A stretch of DNA of 64,000 bases from NCBI RefSeq assembly GCF_030814225.1, contig NZ_JAUSUR010000008.1:1-64000 (forward strand). Direction: 5' to 3'. This DNA comes from Breznakia pachnodae. GTDB taxonomy: Bacteria; Bacillota_I; Bacilli_A; Erysipelotrichales; Erysipelotrichaceae. Below are positions 39,247 through 51,663 of this stretch, in pieces (within the stretch, counting starts at the first letter, position 1; each line of letters begins with the position of its first letter). A program made the position numbers and the translations under genes. The notes beneath the pieces are model-generated. The model saw only the letters and a program-made list of their open reading frames with translations. It was not told the origin of the DNA and ran no database searches.

Positions 39247-39660
39247 AAGATATGATATAACAAAAAAAGGGATTTTTATTATTTTTGTGATAATCGGTAG
39301 CTTAAAAAGGATAATTGGTATATTTTTAAATTTAAACTACCAAAAAAAATGATTTTCAGTAAATATTATAGATAATTCTAAGTACTACTTATGTCTCTAA
39401 TGCTAATAAAACCTTACTCTTATAAAGTAAATGTAAATTATATTCCTCTTAAAGATGAGTTGTTTGTTAAAAGTAAACATGAAGCCAAATTAGTTTGATG
39501 AAATTATATTAACTTCAAATTGAATTGTGTCATAAAATCTATAGTTAAATACATGTGTTGAGAATTAGAATATATTTTAATGTATTTTTAAGCCAATTAT
39601 TCGTAGATAAAATGATTTCATAAATGTATTATCATAGTGATTAACTTTTCTATTATATGA
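39247..39660. other. AT-rich spacer
   Basis: No gene, RNA or clear repeat could be supported here. It presumably holds the promoter of the secreted pair at its left end and decayed DNA elsewhere. Confidence 0.4.
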
Positions 39661-39669
39661 AAAGACTCA

Positions 39670-40190
39670 ACCATAATTCTTTATGAGAGCTATAAATGAT
39701 TTACTTGTATATTGTGAATATTGATTGGTGTGCGCAATAAGTACTTCATCTAGTTTCTTATTACCGGATCCCTGTAGGAACGCATCAATAACTAATCCTT
39801 TACTCATTTAACCATAGATTATTCGACAATTTATCTAGAATAAAGATTAATGAATACTACTAAATATAATAATTTTTCCATTGTTAATATATTTTATATC
39901 TTCAAACATACCATATTTAGGAGAGTTATATTGAAAGTTTTGTTAAAATGACTAGCTTTTACTATATTATTATTCTTTTTGGAACAATTGATATAACTCT
40001 TTCTAGAAGTTTTGACAATCAGTCCTCTTTGTACACGAGTATAGCTACAATACTTACTTTCAATATATTTTAATATCTTGTAATTGTAAAACATTTGTTA
40101 TTCTTATCCATTCGTAATAACTATAATGTTCTTTAAAATAGAGATTTTCTTATGTAATAAGATATTGTTCTCAAATTGTCTTTTTGGTGA
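39670..40190 (-). pseudogene. Eroded IS3-family OrfB transposase
   Basis: The minus strand gives, in order but in different frames, an HTH_21-like piece (KEHYSYY then a degraded YGYRRIT), GLIVKTSRKSYIN (about 40030), a NILxRxF-like stretch, and the integrase-core end GSGNKKLDEVLIAHTN followed by QYSQYTSKSFIALIKNYG (about 39790-39680). The last matches the IS3 consensus GLIxHSDxGSQYTSxxF that holds the second catalytic Asp, here replaced by Asn. Stops and frameshifts make it non-functional. Confidence 0.7.
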
Positions 40191-40382
40191 TTTACGTTCT
40201 AGATAAGTAAAGAGTCCAAAATGTGATATCCTAAGAAGTCTACATGGCATCTTAATATTGATTTACTTTTATGTGCATTAAGGAATGTAAAAGGTAGTAT
40301 AAAAATTTAGGTTTTTGAAAATAGAATTGTGTATGATTACATGCATTTTATTTTCTCTTTTTTCTTGTTCCTTTTTTTGCTT

Positions 40383-40625
40383 CATATGATAAGATGCCCT
40401 TTGATTGATATCGCATGTGAATGATGTAACAAACGATCCAATAATGTTTTTGTGAGTATAGAACATTTAAAGATTTCACTCCACTTGGTAAATGGTGAAT
40501 GCTAAGTGATAATAGTACAGTGTTTCTCATATCGTAATACAACTAGTTAGAAGAAGAGATTAGCTTCTTCTTCATCCATATTTAATTATTCAAGTTCATC
40601 AATAATTAGCAACAATTCGTTAAGA
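40383..40625 (-). pseudogene. Eroded IS21-family IstB ATPase
   Basis: A single minus-strand frame reads LLLIIDELE (Walker B), then NMDEEEANLFF, LRYEKHCTIIT, SPFTKWSEIFK and LTKTLLDRLLHHSHAISIKG. This is the C-terminal half of IstB, the helper ATPase of IS21 elements. At least three in-frame stops interrupt it (at the positions of Gly, Gln and Asn in intact proteins). The N-terminal half and IstA are absent. Confidence 0.8.
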
Positions 40626-40640
40626 TTATAAATTGGGATA

Positions 40641-40935
40641 GAGTTTTCTTTATCTCTTGGAGCAAGTAGAACAGTTATTCGATTATGGAAGTGATATACG
40701 AAAAGTAATGTATACGACAAATGCAATTGAAGCGATTCATTCTAGTTTTCGCAAAGTCACAAAAAAGGAGCATTCCCAAATGAGAACGCTCTCTTCAAAG
40801 TACTCTATTTACGAGTTTGTGAGCTCCAAGATAAGTGGCAAGGTGGTATGATTCATAACTAGTCAATGGTAATGAATCAGTTACTGATCAACGATAAAAT
40901 CGCTGAACGTATCCGCAAATACTCTGCCTTCTAAA
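40641..40935 (+). pseudogene. Eroded IS256-family transposase, C-terminal end
   Basis: EQVEQLFDYGSDIRKVMYT, then TNAIEAIHSSFRKVTK, is the typical IS256/Mutator-type C-terminal region containing the catalytic Glu. After an A-tract near 40760 the reading continues in another frame as GAFPNENALFKVLYL and RVCELQDKWQGG, then reaches a stop and continues to the natural end RIRKYSAF. One frameshift and one stop are thus visible, and the N-terminal two thirds are lost. Confidence 0.82.
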
Positions 40936-40939
40936 AACT

Positions 40940-40965
40940 ACTTACACACTTTTCTTGACAAACCC
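40940..40965. mobile_element. Right end of the IS256-type element
   Basis: CTTACACACTTTTCTTGACA followed by AACCC lies just after the transposase end, as the terminal inverted repeat does in IS256-family elements. The matching left end was not found, in line with truncation by the IS21 remnant. Confidence 0.55.
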
Positions 40966-40998
40966 GAACTAATCAATTACCTCCTACTCGATTATATG

Positions 40999-42843
40999 TT
41001 ATGGAGTTGTAACATCTCCTGATGTCCCTTCAGGTTGTTGAATTCCATCATCTGTTGCACCACTGTTATCATCAGTGCCACTACCACCATCACTATTCTC
41101 ACTGTTTCCATCAGTTCCATCAGTTCCGTTTGGCGTTGAGTTGTTGTTAACATCTGGTACAGTGACTTCGTCATTATCAGGGATTGTTTGCTCATCCTGA
41201 ACAGGTGTTGTATCATCCGTATAATTATCATCATAATCATAATCGTCACCTGACGAGTATCCTCCATATGGGGATAAGTCATCACCATTGAATACCATTG
41301 TTACATCTGTAGGGTCTTCATAATCATCTAAATCAGCATATAGATTGTCTAAATCAAATGAGAAGTCACTAAATGTAGTCGGATTCATTACTGTTTGATA
41401 TTTGTAATATAATAGTTCTAAATCACTTCTATCCATTACATAAGTAGAAGCTATCATATTACCCATACTAGCATTCACTAAATCATAGAAATCACCATTA
41501 TCCAAAGTAGTGGTTCCAAATGTCCATGGAGCCATATTGTCTAATTCGTAATTAATCAATTCAGATATTTGATCATACGATGCATTTGTTTCAACATATT
41601 TTGGAATAATATCTAATAGGGCAGGAGCACGTACAGCACCTTCCGCTGTTAACATACGATTTACCATTGCGATAATAACATCTTGCTGAGCCTTTGTACG
41701 TCCAACATCACCATCTAGACGGTCATGACGGTTTCTAGAGAAGGCAAGTGCCTCTTCACCATTTAATGTTTGTACACCTGGTTCCAAATGAATTAAATCT
41801 TCTTCAGCGAAACTTCGTTCCGAATTCTGTTCAGTAAATTCAACATCAACATCTACTTCAACTCCACCGATTGCATCAACAATTTCAACAACCGAAGTGA
41901 AGTTTACTTGAACATAAAAATCAAGTTCAAATCCTACAATTGCTTCTAAAGAATTTAAAGAATTTTCAACACCATTATTACTTAAGTGAGTTAACTTGTC
42001 AGAACCTCCACCGAGAGCTAAGTTTGGAACATAACTATCACGAGGGAAGGATACCATTTCTACGTGATTCGTAAGTGGATTCACAATTAGAATCATATTT
42101 ACATCACTTCGAGTACTGGCTTCACCACTATCACTTGTATCTACACCACTTACAAATACAGTAAATGGTTCTTTTGTTAAATCTTTTTCACTACCTTTTT
42201 CAGTATTTGTAGTAATTGTACGTTTATAAGTTTCAATTGTTTTAATTGTATCCTTATAACCATTATGCTCATCTTCAATTGCATTTAAGTAAGATGTTGA
42301 GATAAGGTATGCGTCTATATCACCACTATCAAGTTTTTCCTTTAAATCAACATAACTTTCGCTTTCCACATATTCAATATTACTAACTTCTTTATCTAGT
42401 TCATCTTGTGCGTATTCAGCATTTTCTGTATCTAAACCAGACTGAATACCAACTTTTTTTCCTTTAAGGTCACTAACTGTTTCAATTTTATTGTTATCAG
42501 TTTTTGTTACTAAAAGAATACTGTAAAATTTTTCTTTATTTGTTTCTGTAATTCGTACAACCATATTTGATCCCTTATACGAATACAAAGCTGTATAACC
42601 ATAGATAATACAGAATATTACCATTGCTACACGGCGTATCCAAATCTTTTTACCTTTAATCTTTTTAAAGCTAAAAGCAAGAAAAATAAGATAGATTAAT
42701 GTGAATATTGCAATAACTGCAACTCTCCATTTAAATGGGATACTGTCTAGTTTTAATAGAAATATAAGACTAGCAACATATAGTAAAGTTAAAATAATTA
42801 TCAAAGATAAATCTAGCATCTTTGATTTATTCATATTTTTCAT
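40999..42843 (-). CDS. LytR-CpsA-Psr family protein with periplasmic-binding-like domain and acidic tail
   Basis: This 614-residue membrane protein has three or four N-terminal helices (about 10-95), an extracytoplasmic stretch at about 100-210 that resembles a solute-binding domain (SDLKGKKVGIQSG, DSGDIDAYLIS), and the LCP catalytic domain (about 230-410; VSFPRDSYVP, FVEIVDAIGGVEV, RNRHDRLDGDVGRTKAQQ). LCP enzymes transfer undecaprenyl-linked glycopolymers to peptidoglycan; the Arg and Asp residues of the active site are kept. The last 110 residues are a low-complexity Asp/Gly/Asn/Thr tail. It has its own good promoter and GAGGTG site, and is a paralogue of the next gene. Confidence 0.88.
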   Translation of the reverse strand: MKNMNKSKMLDLSLIIILTLLYVASLIFLLKLDSIPFKWRVAVIAIFTLIYLIFLAFSFKKIKGKKIWIRRVAMVIFCIIYGYTALYSYKGSNMVVRITETNKEKFYSILLVTKTDNNKIETVSDLKGKKVGIQSGLDTENAEYAQDELDKEVSNIEYVESESYVDLKEKLDSGDIDAYLISTSYLNAIEDEHNGYKDTIKTIETYKRTITTNTEKGSEKDLTKEPFTVFVSGVDTSDSGEASTRSDVNMILIVNPLTNHVEMVSFPRDSYVPNLALGGGSDKLTHLSNNGVENSLNSLEAIVGFELDFYVQVNFTSVVEIVDAIGGVEVDVDVEFTEQNSERSFAEEDLIHLEPGVQTLNGEEALAFSRNRHDRLDGDVGRTKAQQDVIIAMVNRMLTAEGAVRAPALLDIIPKYVETNASYDQISELINYELDNMAPWTFGTTTLDNGDFYDLVNASMGNMIASTYVMDRSDLELLYYKYQTVMNPTTFSDFSFDLDNLYADLDDYEDPTDVTMVFNGDDLSPYGGYSSGDDYDYDDNYTDDTTPVQDEQTIPDNDEVTVPDVNNNSTPNGTDGTDGNSENSDGGSGTDDNSGATDDGIQQPEGTSGDVTTP

Positions 42844-42862
42844 AAAAACACCTCATTGCATT

Positions 42863-42891
42863 ATTATATAATAAATTAAGAAGTGATGCAA
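42863..42891 (-). promoter_or_regulatory. Promoter of the 614-residue LCP gene
   Basis: On the minus strand TTGCAT and TATAAT are 17 bases apart, ending 20 bases before the start codon. Confidence 0.75.
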
Positions 42892-42942
42892 AAAACACAT
42901 AATTTTCCATAATTTATTAATATCTCTTAATACTTACAAATG

Positions 42943-42967
42943 AAAAGAGAAAGGATTTTCCTCTCTC
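42943..42967 (-). terminator. Terminator of the upstream LCP gene
   Basis: On the minus strand a 9-bp GAGAGAGGA/TCCTTTCTC stem (one G-T) with AAA loop is followed by TTTTC. It separates the two LCP genes into distinct units. Confidence 0.7.
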
Positions 42968-42991
42968 TAAATTAATCTATATTAATTAAAA

Positions 42992-44569
42992 TTAATGAAC
43001 TAATTCCACCAGTCCATTATCTTCATAAGTACTATAATCTTCAAACAGATGGTTAAGATCAAATGTCATCTCAGATAATGTTTGATCATTTTCAATAATA
43101 TTGTAAACACCACTTAATTTTACTAAATCATTTTTTGACAGATAATAGATACTTAACTCCAGACTTCCTGTGGAAGCCGTTGTAGCTAAGTCAGACCTTC
43201 CATTACTTAATTGAATTGAATTAATTGTCCACCCTTCCATTTCATCAACTTGCTTTTTTACAAATGAAGAAATCTGAGAATTTGAGAAATTCATAATTGT
43301 ATAACTAGGTAATAAGTCAAGAACGTTATCAATTTTATTGATTCCATCTACCGTCATAAGACGTTTGATAATTCCTTTCATAACCTCTACTTGAGCTTGG
43401 TTTCTTCCTAAATCCTGATCTACATAAGAATCTCTATGCCTTGCATAAGCTAGTGCTTGACGACCATCTAAATGTTGTTCTCCAGCTTGCAAAGTAATCA
43501 AATCTTCTGGCTCAAAACTTCGATATTCATCTTGTTCCGTGAATGATATAAGAACATTTACATCAATTCCACCAAGAGTATCAACAATTTCAATTAAGGA
43601 AGAGAATGATATCTTCACATAGAAATCAATTTCTATTTGTAGTGCCTGTTCCACTGCTGCGACAGTATTCGTAACTCCATCATTTCCAGTGTGCGTCAGT
43701 TTGTCGCTGTAATTATCAAGTGCAGGGTTTGGTATATAAGAATCCCTAGGAATTGATATTGTAGTAATATGATTTGTTGTTGGATCAATGATCATTAACA
43801 TATTCATATCACTAAGTGAATTAGATGCAGGAGCATCAGGCTCATCACTTGCACTTATATATACAGTAAACTTTTCTTTTGTAACATCGATGTTATTTCC
43901 TTCAATGTTTGTTGTATAAGTATAGGTATATGTCTTTAAAACAATACTATCTTCATATAAGGATGCATACTCTTCGGTTAAGTAATTCTTTTGATTTTGA
44001 TTAATGAAAATCGCATCAACATAACCATTATAGTAATCATGGAAGATTGTTGAATAATCATTATATTCATATCTTGCATAATCATTTCCAATTATTTTTT
44101 GTACTTCCTCTTCTGCCTGAGTAATACTTTTGCTTTGATCTCCGCTTTGAAATCCAAGTGTATAATCTTTAAGTTCATCTATACTTTCGATTGGAGTATC
44201 ACGATCTTTCAAAACTAATACATCAATATTTACAACTGTTTTTTCTTGTGTGTCTGTACTTGATAAATTGCCAATACCATCGCTAATGCCCTTAACTAGT
44301 GATGATGCAAATAGCAAGCAACCACAAAGAATAATCATAATAACTTTTCGTATAACTTCAATCTTAATATTATTCTTTATAAAAAAGGTTAAAAGATAAC
44401 CTGCATAAATAATGAATAATACAACTCCAGCTATCATTGTATATTTATCTGTGAATTTATTAATCATCAATAATAAATATATAGATATAGCAGGATAAAC
44501 AACCAATAATAAGCAATCAATCACACGTCCCCATAGTATCTTTTGTTTTTTTTGTTTGTTTTGTATCAT
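42992..44569 (-). CDS. LytR-CpsA-Psr family protein with periplasmic-binding-like domain
   Basis: The 525-residue protein has the same layout as its paralogue: membrane helices (about 12-95), a solute-binding-like stretch (about 115-215; IDELKDYTLGFQSGD, NGYVDAIFINQ) and the LCP domain (about 245-420; ISIPRDSYIPNPAL, SLIEIVDTLGGIDV, ARHRDSYVDQDLGRNQAQ). It lacks the long acidic tail. It should attach wall glycopolymers to peptidoglycan. The ATG at 44569 is chosen because GAGGTGG lies 7 bases upstream; the three preceding in-frame codons overlap that site. It is divergent from pcrA. Confidence 0.88.
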   Translation of the reverse strand: MIQNKQKKQKILWGRVIDCLLLVVYPAISIYLLLMINKFTDKYTMIAGVVLFIIYAGYLLTFFIKNNIKIEVIRKVIMIILCGCLLFASSLVKGISDGIGNLSSTDTQEKTVVNIDVLVLKDRDTPIESIDELKDYTLGFQSGDQSKSITQAEEEVQKIIGNDYARYEYNDYSTIFHDYYNGYVDAIFINQNQKNYLTEEYASLYEDSIVLKTYTYTYTTNIEGNNIDVTKEKFTVYISASDEPDAPASNSLSDMNMLMIIDPTTNHITTISIPRDSYIPNPALDNYSDKLTHTGNDGVTNTVAAVEQALQIEIDFYVKISFSSLIEIVDTLGGIDVNVLISFTEQDEYRSFEPEDLITLQAGEQHLDGRQALAYARHRDSYVDQDLGRNQAQVEVMKGIIKRLMTVDGINKIDNVLDLLPSYTIMNFSNSQISSFVKKQVDEMEGWTINSIQLSNGRSDLATTASTGSLELSIYYLSKNDLVKLSGVYNIIENDQTLSEMTFDLNHLFEDYSTYEDNGLVELVH

Positions 44570-44677
44570 CACAACCACCTCGAAAAAGATTATATATCAT
44601 TTTTTAGAAAAAATCTCTATATTTTACGAATATTATAATTGAAATTATAGTATAATAAGAACATTGAGGTGAAAACA

Positions 44678-46849
44678 TTGAATTTACTAGATGGACTAAA
44701 TGAAAAACAAAAAGAAGCGGTAATCACTACAGACCGTCACTTGCGTGTAGTTGCAGGTGCTGGTAGTGGTAAAACCAGAGTAATAACAACAAGGATTGCA
44801 TATCTGATTGAGGAGTTAGGTATTGCTCCATATCGGATACTGGCAATCACTTTCACAAATAAAGCAGCCAATGAGATGAAGGTAAGGGTAGAGAACATAC
44901 TTCAGGTAAACAGAAGTGGAGTTATGATATCTACAATTCACTCTCTTTGTGTTAGGATTTTACGCGAAGAAATTCGTCATTTTAATTATCCTCAGAATTT
45001 TGTGATTTTAGATAGCGATGATCAGAAGTCAATTTTAAGAGAAATATACAAGAAATTGAACGTAGAAATCAAGACATTATCTTATGCACAGGCATTAGGA
45101 TATATTTCCAATAATAAATGTGCATTTATTCCAGCACAAAAAGCTTTGGATATGGTTTCTTATGAATTTGAGAAATTAATGGCGAATGTGTATCTGGAAT
45201 ATGAAAAGAAGTTAAATGATATGCAGGCTCTTGATTTTGATGATCTGTTAATTTTTGTATATCGTTTATTTAAAGAGAATGCTGAAGTAAGAGAAAAGTG
45301 GCAGGACCGCTATGATTATATTCATGTAGATGAGTTTCAGGATGTAGATGAAATTCAGTATGGAATTATCAAAAATATTACTAGTCCAACTGCATTTTTA
45401 TGTGTAGTTGGTGATCCAGACCAAACGATTTATACATGGCGTGGAGCAAAGGTTGATATTATCATGAACTTTGAAAAAGATTTCAAAGGGTGTGAAAGTA
45501 TTATACTTAATGAAAACTATCGTTCCACAAAGAGTATTCTACAGGGTACTAATACACTAATTAAGCATAATCAGAATCGTGTTGATAAAGATTTATTTAC
45601 AAATAATGAAGAAGACAGTAAAATTTGCTTCTATGAAAGTCAGGATGAGCGCTATGAGGCCCTTTGGATTGCCAGAAAAATAGTAGATTTAAAAGCAGAA
45701 GGAGTTCCTCTGCATGAAATTGCTATTTTGTATCGTTCTAACTATTTATCAAGAAACCTGGAGAAGGTATTATTAGATGCACATATTCCATATCGTATTT
45801 ATGGTGGGATTAAGTTCTTTGAACGTGCAGAAATTAAAGATGCATTATCTTACTTAAGATTAATGATTACAGATTCACGAAGTATGAGTGAACTGGCAGT
45901 AAAAAGAATTTTAAATGTTCCTAAACGTGGTGCAGGACCAAAGACAATGGAAACATTGGATTTGTTGGCACAGGCAAATCAGGAAGATTATTTTGATGTA
46001 CTTTGCAACCATGCAGTTGCAAAGGGAAAAACGCAGAAGAGTATTGATGAGTTTGTTACATTAATTCAAAAGTATCGTATTGAGCAAAAAGAATATGCAA
46101 TTTCAATTGTATTGAGAAAACTACTGGAAGATAGTGGCTATTTTAAAATGTTGGAAGTTGCTAATGAAACCGAACGTATGGAGAATATTAATGAGTTGAT
46201 TCATGATATTGAATCTTACGAAGAAAACAATCCAGAAGGATCTTTAGATGATTACTTACAGATGATTGCTCTTTATACAGATACGCAAGATGAAGAGTTT
46301 AATGACAGTCTGCAGTTAATGAGTGTTCATGCTGCAAAAGGATTAGAGTTTGACTGTGTCTTTGTTTACAGCGTTTGTGAAGGCATATTCCCAAATGAAC
46401 GTAGTGTTAATGAAGGCGGACGTCATGCACTTGAGGAAGAGCGCAGACTTGCTTATGTAGCGTTCACAAGAGCGAAGAAGCGTTTGTTCTTAACGAGTTC
46501 GGCTGGTTATTCTTATGTAACACAGCGTATGAAGAGTGCATCACGATTTATTAAGGAATTAGGCGATGATGTTCTTAATAAGGAAGGGGAAGTGTTTACT
46601 TCCTATTCAGAAAAACCAAAGTCACAATCTACACAAAGTAGAAACGTTGGTGGTGATGGTAGTACAAAAATGCAGATGCCTACATCTAAGAAAAAGGGAT
46701 CGATTCGCAAAGGTGATTTGGTTACCCATGAGGCATTTGGTGATGGAGTGGTTATATCATTAAAGGATGGAGTTGCAACAATTGCGTTTGACAAACGTTT
46801 TGGAATTAAGAAATTATCAGCAACTCACCGTATGATTTCAAAGAAATAG
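44678..46849 (+). CDS. pcrA: ATP-dependent DNA helicase PcrA/UvrD
   Basis: This 723-residue superfamily 1A 3'-5' helicase works in repair and in clearing protein from DNA. Motif Q/I is VVAGAGSGKTRV, Ia ITFTNKAANEM, II VDEFQDVDEIQ, III VGDPDQTIYTWRGA, IV LNENYRS, V SVHAAKGLEFD and VI EERRLAYVAFTRAKK. The C-terminal KGDLVTHEAFGDGVV tudor-like domain, which binds RNA polymerase, is present. Motif II ends QDVD where most relatives have QDTN. TTG at 44678 is the best start (GAGGTG 6 bases upstream); a GTG three codons earlier lies in that site. ligA follows after 12 bases. Confidence 0.96.
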   Translation: MNLLDGLNEKQKEAVITTDRHLRVVAGAGSGKTRVITTRIAYLIEELGIAPYRILAITFTNKAANEMKVRVENILQVNRSGVMISTIHSLCVRILREEIRHFNYPQNFVILDSDDQKSILREIYKKLNVEIKTLSYAQALGYISNNKCAFIPAQKALDMVSYEFEKLMANVYLEYEKKLNDMQALDFDDLLIFVYRLFKENAEVREKWQDRYDYIHVDEFQDVDEIQYGIIKNITSPTAFLCVVGDPDQTIYTWRGAKVDIIMNFEKDFKGCESIILNENYRSTKSILQGTNTLIKHNQNRVDKDLFTNNEEDSKICFYESQDERYEALWIARKIVDLKAEGVPLHEIAILYRSNYLSRNLEKVLLDAHIPYRIYGGIKFFERAEIKDALSYLRLMITDSRSMSELAVKRILNVPKRGAGPKTMETLDLLAQANQEDYFDVLCNHAVAKGKTQKSIDEFVTLIQKYRIEQKEYAISIVLRKLLEDSGYFKMLEVANETERMENINELIHDIESYEENNPEGSLDDYLQMIALYTDTQDEEFNDSLQLMSVHAAKGLEFDCVFVYSVCEGIFPNERSVNEGGRHALEEERRLAYVAFTRAKKRLFLTSSAGYSYVTQRMKSASRFIKELGDDVLNKEGEVFTSYSEKPKSQSTQSRNVGGDGSTKMQMPTSKKKGSIRKGDLVTHEAFGDGVVISLKDGVATIAFDKRFGIKKLSATHRMISKK

Positions 46850-49943
<3,094 letters not shown>

Positions 49944-49954
49944 GGGAGAAGATA

Positions 49955-50248
49955 ATGGAACTATATACAAAAGAATATTTTAAGAAACTGGCAAACCAAA
50001 TTATGCTGGACTTAAACGATGAAGAAGCAGCTAGTTTGCAAAATGACTTTGAGGTTTTGCTTCAACAGATGGATCTTTTAAACAAAATTGATACAACGGA
50101 TGTTGAAGAAATGATTTATCCATTTGAAACGCCAACAGCATATTTGCGTGAAGATGAGGTAAGTAATGTATTAAGTCAGGAGGATGCACTTAAAAATGCA
50201 CCAGAAGTAAAAGAAGGACAAATCATTGTTCCTAAGGTGGTAGGGTAA
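49955..50248 (+). CDS. gatC: Asp/Glu-tRNA amidotransferase subunit C
   Basis: The 97-residue GatC wraps around GatA and GatB and stabilises the complex. The helical N-terminus LANQIMLDLNDEEAASLQND and the later MIYPFETPTAYLREDEV (proline-rich linker) match the family. GGGAGA precedes the ATG and the stop overlaps the gatA start by one base. Confidence 0.92.
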   Translation: MELYTKEYFKKLANQIMLDLNDEEAASLQNDFEVLLQQMDLLNKIDTTDVEEMIYPFETPTAYLREDEVSNVLSQEDALKNAPEVKEGQIIVPKVVG

Positions 50249-51663
50249 TGAGAATTAAAGATTGTAATAATCGTGATATATCTTTTATCAAAGAAGTAGA
50301 TGAAAAAATTCATAAATCACAAGATAAATTAAATGCGGTTGTAACATTTTGTAATGTTGATGAGCAACTGAAAGATTATCATGTTGAAGATACAGCATTA
50401 TTAAAAAATGTTCCTGTTATTTTGAAAGATAACATAAATACAAAAGGGACACGTACAACTGCATCAAGTCGAATCTTGGATAACTATGTGCCAGTTTATG
50501 ATGCAACAATAGTAAAGAAACTAAGAGATGCTGGAGCAGTTTTTATGGCGAAGGCAAGTATGGATGAACTGGGTATGGGTGGAACAAATTTAAATGCCTA
50601 TACAGGAAAAGTTAACAACCCATGGGATTTGAAACGAATTACTGGTGGAAGTAGTGGAGGAAGTGCTGCTCTTGTAGCTGCTGGATTGGCTCCATTAGCG
50701 ATTGGTACAGATACAGGAGATAGTGTACGTAAACCTGCAGCTTATTGTGGTGTGATTGGGTTAAAACCAACTTATGGGCGTATTTCACGTTATGGAATTA
50801 TTCCATATGCATCAAGCCTTGACCATGTTGGATTATTTACAACGAATGTAGAGGACGCTGCAATTGCTTTGGAAGTTCTTTCAGGAAGAGATGATCATGA
50901 TATGACATCATCAAATCGCCCAGTAGAGAACTACAAAGAATTATTAAATAGTGATTTGAATGGAAAAACGATTGGGATCATTCAAAATGTACAAAGTGCA
51001 ATTCAAAATGAAGCAATTACTTCTTCATTTGACGCTTTAGTTAAAAAACTGGAGGAAAAAGGTGCAAAGGTTGTGTCAGTTGAATTTGATCAAGACCTTA
51101 TGAATACATTATTACCAACATATTATGTAATTTCTAATGCCGAAGCTACTGCAAATCACTCTAATTTAGATGGAATTCGTTTTGGCATGAGAGAAGAAGG
51201 TGATGATCTAACATCAATTATGATTAATTCACGTACCAAAGGATTCAGTAGTGAAGTACGTAAACGTTTTGTTATTGGTTCTTATTCTTTGTTTGTTGAG
51301 AATCAAGAAAAGATTTTTAGAAAAGCACAACGTGTACGTCGTAAAATTGTAGAACATCTTGATGAAAAACTGGAACAATGTGATATTTTACTTGCTAGTG
51401 CAGCAGGTAGTATTGCGCCATATCCAGAAGATTCATTTGGTGATAAATTAAGTGCAACTCATTTGGTTGCTGAAAATCATATGTTATTAGGTAATTTTAG
51501 TGGATATCCTTCAATTACAGTTCCTAGCGATATGGTGGAAAATATGCCAATAGCAGTTAATCTGTTAGGAAAGGCATTTGATGAAGTTACGGTTTTATCA
51601 GTCGCAAAAGCAATTGAAGAAATCTGTGCTCAGGATGATGTATGTAAGGAGGTTTGTGAGTAA
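50248..51663 (+). CDS. gatA: Asp/Glu-tRNA amidotransferase subunit A
   Basis: The 471-residue amidase frees ammonia from glutamine for tRNA-dependent amidation. The Ser-cisSer-Lys triad is present: Lys60 in VILKDNI, Ser in GGSSGGSAA (about 135) and Ser159 in TDTGDSVRKPA. In many GatA proteins the last motif is TGGSIRQPA; the Gly before the catalytic Ser is Asp here. The length is typical (about 485). One-base overlaps on both sides tie it to gatC and gatB, so the three are made in equal amounts. Confidence 0.95.
   Translation: MRIKDCNNRDISFIKEVDEKIHKSQDKLNAVVTFCNVDEQLKDYHVEDTALLKNVPVILKDNINTKGTRTTASSRILDNYVPVYDATIVKKLRDAGAVFMAKASMDELGMGGTNLNAYTGKVNNPWDLKRITGGSSGGSAALVAAGLAPLAIGTDTGDSVRKPAAYCGVIGLKPTYGRISRYGIIPYASSLDHVGLFTTNVEDAAIALEVLSGRDDHDMTSSNRPVENYKELLNSDLNGKTIGIIQNVQSAIQNEAITSSFDALVKKLEEKGAKVVSVEFDQDLMNTLLPTYYVISNAEATANHSNLDGIRFGMREEGDDLTSIMINSRTKGFSSEVRKRFVIGSYSLFVENQEKIFRKAQRVRRKIVEHLDEKLEQCDILLASAAGSIAPYPEDSFGDKLSATHLVAENHMLLGNFSGYPSITVPSDMVENMPIAVNLLGKAFDEVTVLSVAKAIEEICAQDDVCKEVCE

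Noticed and set aside
40278..40542. Two overlapping minus-strand open frames
   Set aside because: They are wrong-frame readings of the decayed IstB gene; the correct frame gives clear IstB motifs with stops.
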